Assembly (NCBI GenBank): GCA_910588965.1
Contig: CAJUSO010000003.1
Span: 1-64,000 of the forward strand
Origin: an uncultured Lachnospiraceae bacterium
GTDB lineage: Bacteria; Bacillota; Clostridia; Lachnospirales; Lachnospiraceae
Length of the DNA: 64,000 nucleotides
Reading direction: 5' to 3'
The notes beneath the pieces are model-generated. The model made no database searches. It was not told the origin of the DNA and saw only the letters and a list, made by a program, of their open reading frames with translations. The position numbers and the translations under genes were made by a program. Below are positions 29,998-38,969 of this stretch, one piece after another (position 1 is the first letter of the stretch; the number at the start of each line of letters is the position of its first letter).

Positions 29998-31602
29998 CTA
30001 CAAGGAACGTACTACAATCTCGCCCCGGTCTTTTACAAACTTGGAAAAAGACCTTTCGCTTTTAATATTCATGCTTACATCTGAAATCGTAATGGATACA
30101 CCTGGGTAAATACTGCCTTTCACGGCCACCTTTGCGCTATGGGACATCTGCAGCTGCTCATGCAGTTCCTGGTATTCCAGCCGGCTGGCTGCCAGTTCCT
30201 GCTGTTTTTCCTTAAAGGATTTGGCAATCCCTTGTACCTGCTTCATCCGCTCGGGGCTGATTTGCTCTTTCCTCTGGAGCCTCTCCTGGAAGTTCACAAG
30301 GGCTGGGCGCAGCTGGGAAATTTCCTTCTGGAGCTGGGCAACCCTCTCTTGCAGGGATTCATACCGTTCCTTTACCTTAGGGTCCACCCCTACCTCAACG
30401 GAAGTATTGGCGCCCCCCATGGCAGAGCCAATGGTCTGGGCCTCCACCAGGCTGCCTGCCCGGATAACCCCGCCATTCACAAAGCCCCGCTTGCCGCTGA
30501 CCCGTATATCCATGCCGGCGGATACCCGGCTGTGCAGGATGGAACCTGTCTCAATAAACCCGCCGGCCACGACAATGGAATTTTCAATGAATTTCGTGAT
30601 GATATTGCTCTTGGATTCCACCTTCCCCTTGCCCATGCCATTAATGCCCCGTTTTACAATAATCTGCCCGCCGGCAGACAGGTAAGCGGCCTCCACCACG
30701 CCGTCAATCACAATATCGCCTTTTGCCCTGACGGAAAAACCGCTCTTTACATTCCCCTTGATATTCACATTCCCGTCATAGGACACATCCCCTGTGGTAT
30801 TGTCCACATCTGCTGGGACTTCGAACACATTTGCCACAAATACCTTGCGGTTTACCAGGCTGGCATGGCCTGTCACATCGGAGTAAATCTCCGTCTGATC
30901 CTCGGAAAGGGTAATATTATTCCCAAATTCCAGCTTCAGGTTCTTTTCCTGCCTCCCGTTGACATCCCCCCCATACACGTCTATGCCTGGCTTCCCCGGC
31001 ACGGCTGGATGGAGTTTTGCCAGCATCTGCCCTTCCTCCACATGGCTGATGGTATTCAAGTCATGGTAATCCACTGTCCCGTCGGGGTTTTTCTTCGGGC
31101 GTAGGTTTAGGTTGGTATTAAAGAAATATTCTATCTTGGCATCCTTGCCATTGACCGGCGGAGTGCCTTTTGCCAGCACATAATCCGTACAATATTGGCG
31201 TTCCTTTAAGAATTTGAGGATTTCCTCTTTCCGGATGCCCATTATGACCTTATGGGATTCCAGCCCCATGACGATGGCCTCCTCCGTCATCTGCTTCCCC
31301 TTATTTGACGGAGGGTAGAAACGGCAGAATGCCAGCATCTTATCCATGGACACATTGACTTCCATGGACTCATTCTCCTCATATCCATTCCATTCCCCCA
31401 CATAGAGCCGCTGCTCCCCCTCTTTGGCAGACAGCGCCCGGTTCAGTTCCCCCCTGTCAAAGCTGCCATAACCCCTTCTCTCTAGGTATACAAGGACTTC
31501 CTTTGCCTCCAGCGGCTTCCCTCCGTCCTCTGGGGGGTAAATATAAAGAACTACGCCCATGTCGCCTACATCCAGTTTAAAATAGCCATTCTTATTCCCC
31601 AT
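29998..31602 (-). CDS. FapA/DUF342 family protein (flagellar assembly protein A domain)
   Basis: ATG 31602 is 6 nt after GGAGGG and 13 nt after the fliA stop. The 534-aa protein has an N-terminal domain of about 140 residues, then the FapA beta-helix (about 160-400). The beta-helix contains repeated short strands such as GNVNIKGNVKSGFSVRAKGD, GVVEAAYLSAGGQIIVKRGI and SILHSRVSAGMDIRVSG. A C-terminal coiled coil (about 410-480: ERYESLQERVAQLQKEI) ends it. FapA proteins are often polarly located; in Vibrio a FapA links glucose signalling to flagellation. Its exact role in Firmicutes is unclear. Confidence 0.85.
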   Translation of the reverse strand: MGNKNGYFKLDVGDMGVVLYIYPPEDGGKPLEAKEVLVYLERRGYGSFDRGELNRALSAKEGEQRLYVGEWNGYEENESMEVNVSMDKMLAFCRFYPPSNKGKQMTEEAIVMGLESHKVIMGIRKEEILKFLKERQYCTDYVLAKGTPPVNGKDAKIEYFFNTNLNLRPKKNPDGTVDYHDLNTISHVEEGQMLAKLHPAVPGKPGIDVYGGDVNGRQEKNLKLEFGNNITLSEDQTEIYSDVTGHASLVNRKVFVANVFEVPADVDNTTGDVSYDGNVNIKGNVKSGFSVRAKGDIVIDGVVEAAYLSAGGQIIVKRGINGMGKGKVESKSNIITKFIENSIVVAGGFIETGSILHSRVSAGMDIRVSGKRGFVNGGVIRAGSLVEAQTIGSAMGGANTSVEVGVDPKVKERYESLQERVAQLQKEISQLRPALVNFQERLQRKEQISPERMKQVQGIAKSFKEKQQELAASRLEYQELHEQLQMSHSAKVAVKGSIYPGVSITISDVSMNIKSERSFSKFVKDRGEIVVRSL

Positions 31603-31615
31603 ACGCATCCCTCCG

Positions 31616-32380
31616 CTAATCCTTTAATATATTCATATAAGGGCCCATCGTCTTCTTCATTTTTGCCAATGCCTTAGTATGGAGCTGTGAAATCCTGGAT
31701 TCTGACACTTCCAGGATATTACTGATTTCTTTCAGGGTTAAATCCTCATAGTAATAGAGGGTGATGACTTTGCGCTCCTTCTCTGTCAGGATTTCCAGTG
31801 ACTGCTCCAATACCTTCTTCAGTTCCTCCTGGGCTATGGCGTCCTCTGGCTGGATGAAATGGGAGTTCCCCTTTGCGTCCATTACAGGCTCCATCCCCTG
31901 TTCCACATATTCATTCAAGGAAACTACATTGGTCACCTTAAGCTGGGACTGCCAGTTCAGGAGCTCTTCGCTGCTCACCTGCAGCTCCCGGGCGATTTCC
32001 TCGTCTTTGGCTGTCCTTCCCGTGGCGGTCTCTATCTTGCGGATAGCCTCGTCAATCTTCTTCTGTTTCTGCCTGACCGTCCTTGGGATCCAGTCCATCT
32101 TCCGGATTTGGTCCAGGATGGATCCGCGGATCCGGAGGCTGGCATAAGTCTCAAATTTTACGTCTTTATTTATATCAAACTTATCAATGGCATCAATCAG
32201 CCCGAAAATGCCATATCCTACTAAATCATCGTATTCCACATTGTACCCCAGGTACATGCTTAAGCGCCCTGCCACGATTTTTACCAGCGGCGCATATTCC
32301 AAAATAATCTGTTCCCTTAACTCTGCTGTAGGCTTCTTTAAAAATTCTGCCCATAATTGTTCTTTTCCTGCTGTGTTCAT
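31616..32380 (-). CDS. fliA: RNA polymerase sigma factor for motility genes (sigma-28/SigD)
   Basis: This 254-aa sigma factor contains region 2 (LVGYGIFGLIDAIDKFDINK, FETYASLRIRGSILDQIRKM), the region 3 linker (DWIPRTVRQKQKKIDEAI) and region 4 (LTEKERKVITLYYYEDLTLK, VSESRISQLHTKAL). The order and the RGSILDQIRKMDWIPR block are diagnostic of FliA/SigD, which reads TAAA-N15-GCCGATAA promoters. One such site is present in this window, inside the inverted-repeat element at 8014-8331. It lies far down the flagellar operon, as sigD does in B. subtilis. Its anti-sigma factor FlgM is not in the window. Confidence 0.96.
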   Translation of the reverse strand: MNTAGKEQLWAEFLKKPTAELREQIILEYAPLVKIVAGRLSMYLGYNVEYDDLVGYGIFGLIDAIDKFDINKDVKFETYASLRIRGSILDQIRKMDWIPRTVRQKQKKIDEAIRKIETATGRTAKDEEIARELQVSSEELLNWQSQLKVTNVVSLNEYVEQGMEPVMDAKGNSHFIQPEDAIAQEELKKVLEQSLEILTEKERKVITLYYYEDLTLKEISNILEVSESRISQLHTKALAKMKKTMGPYMNILKD

Positions 32381-32435
32381 CCAAAGCCCCCAAGACTTAA
32401 TTGTTGTTTGCCAGCATGCCCAATTGGCGATGCCA

Positions 32436-32723
32436 TCATTCTACCTCTTCTGCGGACACGGCTTCTTCGCCTTCGGCCTCTGCGCCTTGGCCGGCCTCAG
32501 CTTCTGTGCCTTCCGCTGCCTCTTCCGTGGCTTCTTCTGCTTCTTCCTTGAAATTATGGTCCAGTACCAGTTTTGCAACGCATCCCAGGATATAGAAGGA
32601 TATCAAAACGATGCCCCATGTCTTCACAAACTGACCTGTTTCCATATGCATAACAACCCCGATAATGCAGGTAATAAGCCCTGCAGCCAATGTAATTATA
32701 ATTGGCACCTGTTTTGTCTTCAT
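32436..32723 (-). CDS. Small membrane protein of the flagellar operon, acidic tail
   Basis: This 95-aa protein has two hydrophobic segments (about 7-25, VPIIITLAAGLITCIIGVV, and about 35-53, TWGIVLISFYILGCVAKLV). It ends in a Glu/Ala-rich tail of about 35 residues. It sits between cheD and fliA. Related Clostridial motility loci carry a similar short gene, but no function is known. It might be a small inner-membrane accessory of the flagellar base. Confidence 0.65.
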   Translation of the reverse strand: MKTKQVPIIITLAAGLITCIIGVVMHMETGQFVKTWGIVLISFYILGCVAKLVLDHNFKEEAEEATEEAAEGTEAEAGQGAEAEGEEAVSAEEVE

Positions 32724-32736
32724 ATCCCATCACCTT

Positions 32737-33219
32737 TTAAATAATCTTTAATTTTTTCCCTACTGCCTTAATGTAAAATTCTCCTGTGGCCGGGTATAGC
32801 TCAACGGTGCGCCCATAATTCAGGCCTGTATCCTCTGCCAGCAGGGGAATCCCCAGCTGCTTAAGCTTGGCCTTAGAGGCCTGTGCATTGCGCAGCCCCA
32901 CATTCCCAATCGCCGACGCGCCGCTCACCTCAAACATCTTGGCCCCTCCGGCAATCTTGGCAACCAGGCGCCTCTTATTCGCCCCTGCCCTCGTTATCTG
33001 CCTCACTAATTCTTCAATCCCTGTATCTGCAAACTTGGCAATATTTGAATGGTTCCGCATCTGCGTGCTGTCAGGGAGCATTATATGCGCCAATCCCCCG
33101 ATTTTCAGGACCGGATCGTACATTGCAATCCCAATACAGGACCCCAGCCCCAACGTGGTGACCATATCCGGCGCCTTGCAAACCTTCAAATCTGCCATAC
33201 CAACTTTAATTGTAGCCAT
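32737..33219 (-). CDS. cheD: Chemoreceptor glutamine deamidase CheD
   Basis: CheD deamidates receptor glutamines and, in Firmicutes, stimulates CheC. The 160-aa protein has the catalytic Cys and His in LGSCIGIAMYD and GGLAHIMLPDS, plus Thr in the conserved AKIAGGAKMFEV region and the QLGIPLLAEDTGLNYGRTVE block. It lies 15 nt after cheC, consistent with the CheC-CheD feedback pair. CheA, CheW, CheB and CheR are not in this window. Confidence 0.95.
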   Translation of the reverse strand: MATIKVGMADLKVCKAPDMVTTLGLGSCIGIAMYDPVLKIGGLAHIMLPDSTQMRNHSNIAKFADTGIEELVRQITRAGANKRRLVAKIAGGAKMFEVSGASAIGNVGLRNAQASKAKLKQLGIPLLAEDTGLNYGRTVELYPATGEFYIKAVGKKLKII

Positions 33220-33234
33220 ATCACCATGCTCCTC

Positions 33235-33855
33235 TTATAGTGCGACCCCCAATGAAGTTAATATTTTATCATAGGAGTCAATATCCGGCATTAAGATAAA
33301 AAAACCTTCAATCGTGATATCATCCCCAAATTCTGTCGCTATTAAAAGAGCCTTATCCCCGTACTGCCCAAACTGGATTGCCGGCACGCTTAAAATGGCT
33401 GCCGCCATATCAATTGCAAGGTATGGTACTGACGCTGTAATCACCATATTTGTAATCGTCGACAGCGCGGACAGGTAGGAACCGGAAATGATATTCCCAA
33501 TTTCCTTAAGCGCAGACAGATCCATCTCGTTAAATTCCACCATATAATCATCCGGCCTCCCCATCAGGCGGTTGACCAGGTAATGCGCCGATTCCATTTT
33601 GAGCAGAAACATCATGCTCCCTCCAATATCAGTTTCCACTTCCAGGTAAATCCCCGCGACCGTATCCTCCTCAGCAGAAATTGCGCTTGGCAACTCCTGG
33701 AAATCCAAAAACTGCACCTTCGGGACTTTCATGTCCACCTTCAGGTTTAACATATTGGAAATTGCAGTGGTGGCATTTCCGGCCCCAATGTTGCCGAGTT
33801 CTTTTAGCACATCATAATACATGTCGTTTACTTGCTCTAAACTAAATTTTGCCAT
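33235..33855 (-). CDS. cheC: CheY-P phosphatase CheC
   Basis: The 206-aa protein contains two copies of the E-x-x-N phosphatase motif: ELGNIGAGNATTAISNML near the N-terminus and LKEIGNIISGSYLSAL in the middle. This is the two-site arrangement of CheC, rather than the single site of CheX. CheC dephosphorylates CheY-P and is boosted by CheD, encoded immediately after it. The C-terminal beta region (FFILMPDIDSYDKIL) is complete. Confidence 0.95.
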   Translation of the reverse strand: MAKFSLEQVNDMYYDVLKELGNIGAGNATTAISNMLNLKVDMKVPKVQFLDFQELPSAISAEEDTVAGIYLEVETDIGGSMMFLLKMESAHYLVNRLMGRPDDYMVEFNEMDLSALKEIGNIISGSYLSALSTITNMVITASVPYLAIDMAAAILSVPAIQFGQYGDKALLIATEFGDDITIEGFFILMPDIDSYDKILTSLGVAL

Positions 33856-33897
33856 AACTGTCCTTCACTCCATTTCTTCCTTAAGCTTAAAAAGGGG

Positions 33898-34641
33898 TTA
33901 TACCTGCCTCTGCCTATTTATGCGCTCCTGCTCGAAAATATACTTGACAATCATTTCCTGCTCTTTTTTCCCTTTCAGCTTGAAATTGATCCGGTACTCA
34001 TACCTCTTTTTCGTGCTTCCCCCTTCTATCTGCTTACAGCTTACAATATTCCCTATAAGCTCCAGGAAACAGTCTATCCCTTCATTCTTCAGCCTAACGG
34101 AAATCAATAGGCTGCCCCCGGCTTCCCTCTTTGTGTATCCCATAAAACGCATCCCGCCGCCGCTCAAATCCACGGCAACCCCTTCCAGCGGGGCATCCTC
34201 AGGATATCCTGACTTATGGTGCTGTTTTATCTGTGCAATATCTTCCATCTGCGCCTCTTCCTCCGTAATAGGAAGATAGTGCAGGTCCAGCAGGCATTCC
34301 AGGCGGTAAAACTGCCTCCGCTGGTGTTTCTCCAGGCGCGTCTTCGGCTCTATCAGGAAGGTATAGAGCCCCTCCTTTTTGTACCTGTCCTTAATATGCG
34401 CCATGCAGCGGTACACGCCATGGGAAGTGTAAAACCAAAATTCAATCCGGACATTCATGGGAAGCATCACATATTCCCCGTTTTCCATAGGGATGGTAAC
34501 TTCTATGGACCCATTGTCCCGGGTATTCAGTACCTTACTGAAAAACACTTTGGGATGCTGGCCGTCCCCCTTCCCCTTTTCAGCCTGCTGCCGTACCCGA
34601 ATATCCACTTTATCTCCGATTCTTATCATGTTAGAACTCAT
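33898..34641 (-). CDS. YcgR-like PilZ protein (c-di-GMP-responsive flagellar brake)
   Basis: ATG 34641 has AGAGGTG upstream. The 247-aa protein has an N-terminal YcgR_2-like beta domain (residues 1 to about 100). A C-terminal PilZ domain carries the c-di-GMP-binding signatures RRQFYRLE (RxxxR) and DLSGGGMRF (D/NxSxxG). In B. subtilis the homologue (YpfA/DgrA) slows flagellar rotation at high c-di-GMP, and YcgR does so in E. coli. It is embedded between flhG and cheC, supporting a motility role. Confidence 0.9.
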   Translation of the reverse strand: MSSNMIRIGDKVDIRVRQQAEKGKGDGQHPKVFFSKVLNTRDNGSIEVTIPMENGEYVMLPMNVRIEFWFYTSHGVYRCMAHIKDRYKKEGLYTFLIEPKTRLEKHQRRQFYRLECLLDLHYLPITEEEAQMEDIAQIKQHHKSGYPEDAPLEGVAVDLSGGGMRFMGYTKREAGGSLLISVRLKNEGIDCFLELIGNIVSCKQIEGGSTKKRYEYRINFKLKGKKEQEMIVKYIFEQERINRQRQV

Positions 34642-34656
34642 TGACGCACCTCTGCT

Positions 34657-35532
34657 CTAATTTTTTCGATAAATAAACCTTGACAACATCTGCAAAATCC
34701 CCTTTTTCTCTGGCTGGGATGCACCCTCCATGCCCAGCAGGCGGCTTGCAATCATCTCATATGACTTCGTTGACTTTGCCTCCGGGTACAGGATACTCAC
34801 AGGCTTCTGCTGGCGCACTGCCTTTTCCAAAGCCGTATCCTGGGGGACCAGCCCCAGGAACTCCAAGTCCCCCTTTAGGAACTGCCCCACTACGGCGCTC
34901 AGCTTACCGAATATGCCCGTTCCCTCATCTTCGGACATCACGCGGTTGGCAATCACCTTCACCCTGGTCTGCGACTGCAGGAACTCCTCGTTCCGATGCA
35001 GGGCCTTCAGCAGGGAATAAGCATCCGTCAGGGAGCTTGGCTCCGGCGTGACCACTAAGAGCACTTCCGGGCTCGCCGTAACAAATTCTAAAACACTATC
35101 AGATATTCCCGCACCTGTGTCGATAATAATAATGTCAGCAAGGGCGTCCAATTCTGACAGGCTCTGGACCAGAAACCTCAGCTGGTCCCTGGTAAGGTTG
35201 TTCACGCCCGTAATGCCGGAGCCCCCGGATATAAACCCGACGTCCATGGGGCCCGGCGTGATAATCTCCCTAAGGGGCCTTCCCCGGTAGATCAGGTCGC
35301 TTAAATTATAGCGCGGGATGGCCCCAAACATGATTTCCACGTTCGCCAGGCCAAAATCCGCATCAAAAATAATAACCCTTTTCCCTCTTTTCTGCATCTG
35401 GACGGCCAGATTCACTACTGTATTTGATTTCCCAACCCCGCCTTTACCGCTGGTCACCGTGAAAATACGGGCTTTGGGGAAAGACTGCTGGCTCTTCTTC
35501 ACGATATTCCTCAACTGTTCTGCCTGATCCAT
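34657..35532 (-). CDS. flhG: MinD-like ATPase FlhG (flagellar number regulator)
   Basis: The 291-aa protein has the deviant Walker A SGKGGVGKSNTVVN, switch I/II regions (DADFGLANVEIMF, IIIDTGAGIS) and a C-terminal amphipathic tail (LQMLSRFIYRKN) for membrane association. FlhG controls where and how many flagella form, and stimulates FlhF GTPase through its N-terminal helix (LRNIVKKSQQ, with the DQAEQLR motif). It starts 3 nt after flhF. Confidence 0.95.
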   Translation of the reverse strand: MDQAEQLRNIVKKSQQSFPKARIFTVTSGKGGVGKSNTVVNLAVQMQKRGKRVIIFDADFGLANVEIMFGAIPRYNLSDLIYRGRPLREIITPGPMDVGFISGGSGITGVNNLTRDQLRFLVQSLSELDALADIIIIDTGAGISDSVLEFVTASPEVLLVVTPEPSSLTDAYSLLKALHRNEEFLQSQTRVKVIANRVMSEDEGTGIFGKLSAVVGQFLKGDLEFLGLVPQDTALEKAVRQQKPVSILYPEAKSTKSYEMIASRLLGMEGASQPEKKGILQMLSRFIYRKN

Positions 35533-35535
35533 AAT

Positions 35536-36897
35536 CTACTTGCCTCCAAGCAGAAGCTTAACAATTTTCTGCGTATTAAAAATCTCAATATCCTCGGGTA
35601 CATTCTGCCCATACGTGGAGTAGGACAAATCAGCTCCTGTATACATCTTCATATTTAAAATATTCCCATAGCAACTGGTCTCATCCATCTTAGTGAATAT
35701 CATCTTAAACTGGAAATTCTCTTTATAAACATCCGCGATGTCAATTAAGTCTTTATATTTTGTAGTGGCGCTAAGGACAAGGCAGGTCTCTTTCTCATAT
35801 TCTTCCGGCACCTGGTTCACCAGATCCCTTGTGTCCATGAGCTGCTCCTGGTTTTTGTGGGAAAAACCAGCCGTGTCCACCAGCACCAGGTCGCAATCCC
35901 CTGCTTCCCGCAGCTGCTCGTTCATCTCCTTGGAAGAATAGATAATGCTGATATCTGTATCCAGGATATTGGCATAGGTACGCAGCTGCTCCACTGCTGC
36001 AATCCGATAGGTATCTGCCGTAAAAAGCACCACCTTCTTGCCCCTGTCCAGCTTGAACTGGGAAGCAATCTTGGCAATGGTGGTGGTCTTTCCTACGCCG
36101 GTAGGGCCGATAAAAAACACCACCTTCGGCTTGGATTCCGACAGCTCAATCGGCTGGGGCTGGCCAAACTTCAAAATCATCTTCTGATAGATGCTGGACA
36201 GGATCAGATCCAGGCTTGCCCCGCCTTTCATTACCTTCTCTACTTCATCCATAATCTGGTTGACGTACTTTTCCTCTACTTCATTTTCCAGTAAGATGCC
36301 ATAAATCATCTTCATAAATTTAAAATTGTCATCCATCGGGCCTTCCTTGGGCAAATCTGCCTTGGAACCAGGCTGGGGCGCCAGTTTTTCCTCTAATAGG
36401 GACTGGAGGCTCTCAAGCCTCTCTTCCAGGTGATTCTCTACAGCAGCCTCCCTCCTCCTTTCCCCTGTCCTCTCCTTCGCTTCCCTAGCGGACACTGGAC
36501 GGCCTCCCAGGGCATCTTCCGGAAGCTCCCTGGCGGATGCCGAAGCACTCCTTGCCGTTTTCTCCTGCGCTTCCCTGGCAGACGCTGAAGCCCAGGTATT
36601 CTCTACCGTGGCAAAAACCTCTTTCAGAGGCTCAGGCTTGGGTATGGGAATCTGCTCATCTGCAGCTAGATTTATATTTCCTGGGGCAGCCACGGAAACC
36701 CCTGGCTTGGAAGGAGCCGCAGGCTCAGCCTCCTCCACTGCTGCCGTCACCTCATAAGTAGGGCTTTTAAAAAAGCGCATCACGCCCTTGGGCTTGACCT
36801 CTTTCACATTCATAATGACAGTCTGTGCGCCAAGTTCCTCCCATGCCTTTGCAGTGGCTTCTTCTTCTGTTCTACCCTGAAATTTCTTTATTGTCAT
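35536..36897 (-). CDS. flhF: Flagellar biosynthesis GTPase FlhF
   Basis: This 453-aa SRP-type GTPase has an N-terminal basic B domain (MTIKKFQGRTEEEATAKAWE) and a linker of about 130 residues rich in Ala/Glu/Ser with repeated SAREAQEKTARS-like units. The NG domain follows: G1 FFIGPTGVGKTTTIAKIA, DTYRIAAVEQLRTYA, G3 DTAGFSHKNQEQL and G4 TKMDET. FlhF marks the flagellar pole or site and recruits export components. It overlaps flhA by 4 nt. The repeated SAREA motifs in the linker are also repeated at the DNA level (36480-36590). Confidence 0.95.
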   Translation of the reverse strand: MTIKKFQGRTEEEATAKAWEELGAQTVIMNVKEVKPKGVMRFFKSPTYEVTAAVEEAEPAAPSKPGVSVAAPGNINLAADEQIPIPKPEPLKEVFATVENTWASASAREAQEKTARSASASARELPEDALGGRPVSAREAKERTGERRREAAVENHLEERLESLQSLLEEKLAPQPGSKADLPKEGPMDDNFKFMKMIYGILLENEVEEKYVNQIMDEVEKVMKGGASLDLILSSIYQKMILKFGQPQPIELSESKPKVVFFIGPTGVGKTTTIAKIASQFKLDRGKKVVLFTADTYRIAAVEQLRTYANILDTDISIIYSSKEMNEQLREAGDCDLVLVDTAGFSHKNQEQLMDTRDLVNQVPEEYEKETCLVLSATTKYKDLIDIADVYKENFQFKMIFTKMDETSCYGNILNMKMYTGADLSYSTYGQNVPEDIEIFNTQKIVKLLLGGK

Positions 36898-38930
36898 GAA
36901 AGGCTCACCATCCCTACTGATTGTAATTCTACATTAGACTCAACCTCATTGTATGACACAACGATTAAGTCTTTCAAATAGTCTTCCGTAAGTTTCTTAA
37001 AATACATACGCACAATGGGCGAAGTTATAATAATTGCATTCTTCCCCAGATTCTCCAGCTTTGCTACTTCTGTTTCCAAGGAAGCCACAATCGCTTTTGT
37101 CTTCTCCGGGTCTAACGTCAGGTATGCCCCTTGCTCGGTCTGCTTTACCGACCCCATGATGTCCTGCTCAATCTTCGGGTCTAAGGTGATAACGCTGGTG
37201 ACCTCATTGGCCGGGAAGTATTTGCTGGAGATTGCCCTCTTTAGGCTCTGCCTTGCGTACTCCGTCAGCACATCCGTATCGCGGGTTGTAGCCGCATGGT
37301 CTGCAAGGGCTTCAAAAACAGTAAGCAAGTCCCGGATGGAAATGCCCTCACGCAGCAGGTTCTGCAGGATTTTCTGCACCTCCCCTACGCCCAGCAGCTT
37401 GGGAATCAAATCGTCCACAAGGGTTGGCTGGGACTCCTTGATATTGTTGATAAGGTTCTGCACGTCCTGCCTGGAAAGCAGCTCGTCAATATGGATCCTG
37501 ATTACCTCCGTCAGATGGGTGGCAATAATAGACGGCGGGTCAACCACCGTATACCCCAGGCTCTCAGCCCGTTCCCGCTGCCCTTCTGTAATCCACAGCG
37601 CCGGCAGGTGGAAGGACGGCTCAAAAGTGGGGATACCGGAAATCTCCTCTTCCACAAACCCTGGGTTCATGGCCATATAATGGTCAAAAAGGATTTCCCC
37701 CTCTGTTACCTGTATGCCTTTAATCTTAATAATATATTGGTTCGGGTTCAGCTGGATATTATCCCGAAGGCGGATAATCGGCACCACCGTACCAAGCTCC
37801 AATGCAATCTGCCGCCGGATCATAACCACACGGTCCAATAAATCACCGCCCTGGTTCACGTCTGCAAGGGGGATGATCCCATAGCCAAACTCCAGCTCAA
37901 TGGGGTCAACCTGCAGCAAGGAAACCACATTCTCCGGGCGCCGGATTTCCTCCGCCTGCTCCTCGGCCATATCTACCTCTTCCTCTATAGCCTCCATACT
38001 GAGGTTCCCGTCCACACTCCTGCCGACTACCAAAAAGACGCTCCCCATCAGGATGAACAGTACCGTCTCCAAGGGCGTGGTAATCCCCAAAAAGATTAAT
38101 ACCGTGCCTACAATGTACAGCACTTTGGGTATCCCAAAAAGCTGCCGGATCAAGGTATCCCCAAAATCCGCTTCCTTGGAAGCCTTCGTCACCAGGATAC
38201 CTGTTGCCAGGGAAATCAGAAGGGACGGGATCTGGCTGACCAGGCCGTCGCCGATGGTAAGGATCCCATATTGGTTGACAGCATCCCCGATGGTAAGCCC
38301 CTGCCGTGTCATTCCCATTGCAAGGCCGCCCACCAAGTTAATCAACGTAATAATAATACCTACCGTGGCATCTCCCTTTACATACTTCGTGGCACCGTCC
38401 ATGGCCCCAAAGAAGCTGGATTCCTGCTGTATCTTATCACGCCGCTCCCTGGCCTGCTTCTCGCTGATTACCCCTGTGTTCAGGTCCGCATCAATGGCCA
38501 TCTGCTTACCTGGCATAGCGTCCAGCGTAAACCTGGCTGTAACCTCTGACACACGCTCAGAACCTTTGTTAATCACGATTAACTGGATCAATATCATTAC
38601 CACAAAGATAATTGCGCCGATAATCAAATCATTCCCGCCTACGAACTGCCCAAAGGTGCGTACCACATTGCCTGGGTCGCCTGTATTTAAAATCAGGCGG
38701 GTAGAGGAAACATTCAATGAAATACGGAAAATCGTGGTGAACAAAAGCAAAGTTGGAAAAAAGGACATATCCAGCACTTCTGTTACAAATAAGGCATTCA
38801 TCAATACAATCAACGCTATAGCTATATTAATTGTCAGCATGACATCCAATAAAAAGGAAGGGATTGGAATGATAAAGAAAATGACCGCTGCCAACAAATA
38901 TAGCGCAATCCCCATATCTGCCTTCTTCAT
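36894..38930 (-). CDS. flhA: Flagellar type III export protein FlhA
   Basis: This 678-aa protein is the major export-gate subunit. The N-terminal half has about eight membrane helices with the FHIPEP signature region (LNVSSTRLILNTGDPGNVVR, DAMPGKQMAIDADLNTG). The C-terminal cytoplasmic half binds chaperone-substrate complexes (GYTVVDPPSIIATHLTEVIR, LLREGISIRDLLTVFEALAD). It follows flhB by 39 nt and overlaps flhF. Confidence 0.97.
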   Translation of the reverse strand: MKKADMGIALYLLAAVIFFIIPIPSFLLDVMLTINIAIALIVLMNALFVTEVLDMSFFPTLLLFTTIFRISLNVSSTRLILNTGDPGNVVRTFGQFVGGNDLIIGAIIFVVMILIQLIVINKGSERVSEVTARFTLDAMPGKQMAIDADLNTGVISEKQARERRDKIQQESSFFGAMDGATKYVKGDATVGIIITLINLVGGLAMGMTRQGLTIGDAVNQYGILTIGDGLVSQIPSLLISLATGILVTKASKEADFGDTLIRQLFGIPKVLYIVGTVLIFLGITTPLETVLFILMGSVFLVVGRSVDGNLSMEAIEEEVDMAEEQAEEIRRPENVVSLLQVDPIELEFGYGIIPLADVNQGGDLLDRVVMIRRQIALELGTVVPIIRLRDNIQLNPNQYIIKIKGIQVTEGEILFDHYMAMNPGFVEEEISGIPTFEPSFHLPALWITEGQRERAESLGYTVVDPPSIIATHLTEVIRIHIDELLSRQDVQNLINNIKESQPTLVDDLIPKLLGVGEVQKILQNLLREGISIRDLLTVFEALADHAATTRDTDVLTEYARQSLKRAISSKYFPANEVTSVITLDPKIEQDIMGSVKQTEQGAYLTLDPEKTKAIVASLETEVAKLENLGKNAIIITSPIVRMYFKKLTEDYLKDLIVVSYNEVESNVELQSVGMVSLS

Positions 38931-38969
38931 GCTGTTTTTCTCCTTTCATCTGTGTTCTCTGGCTTCATC

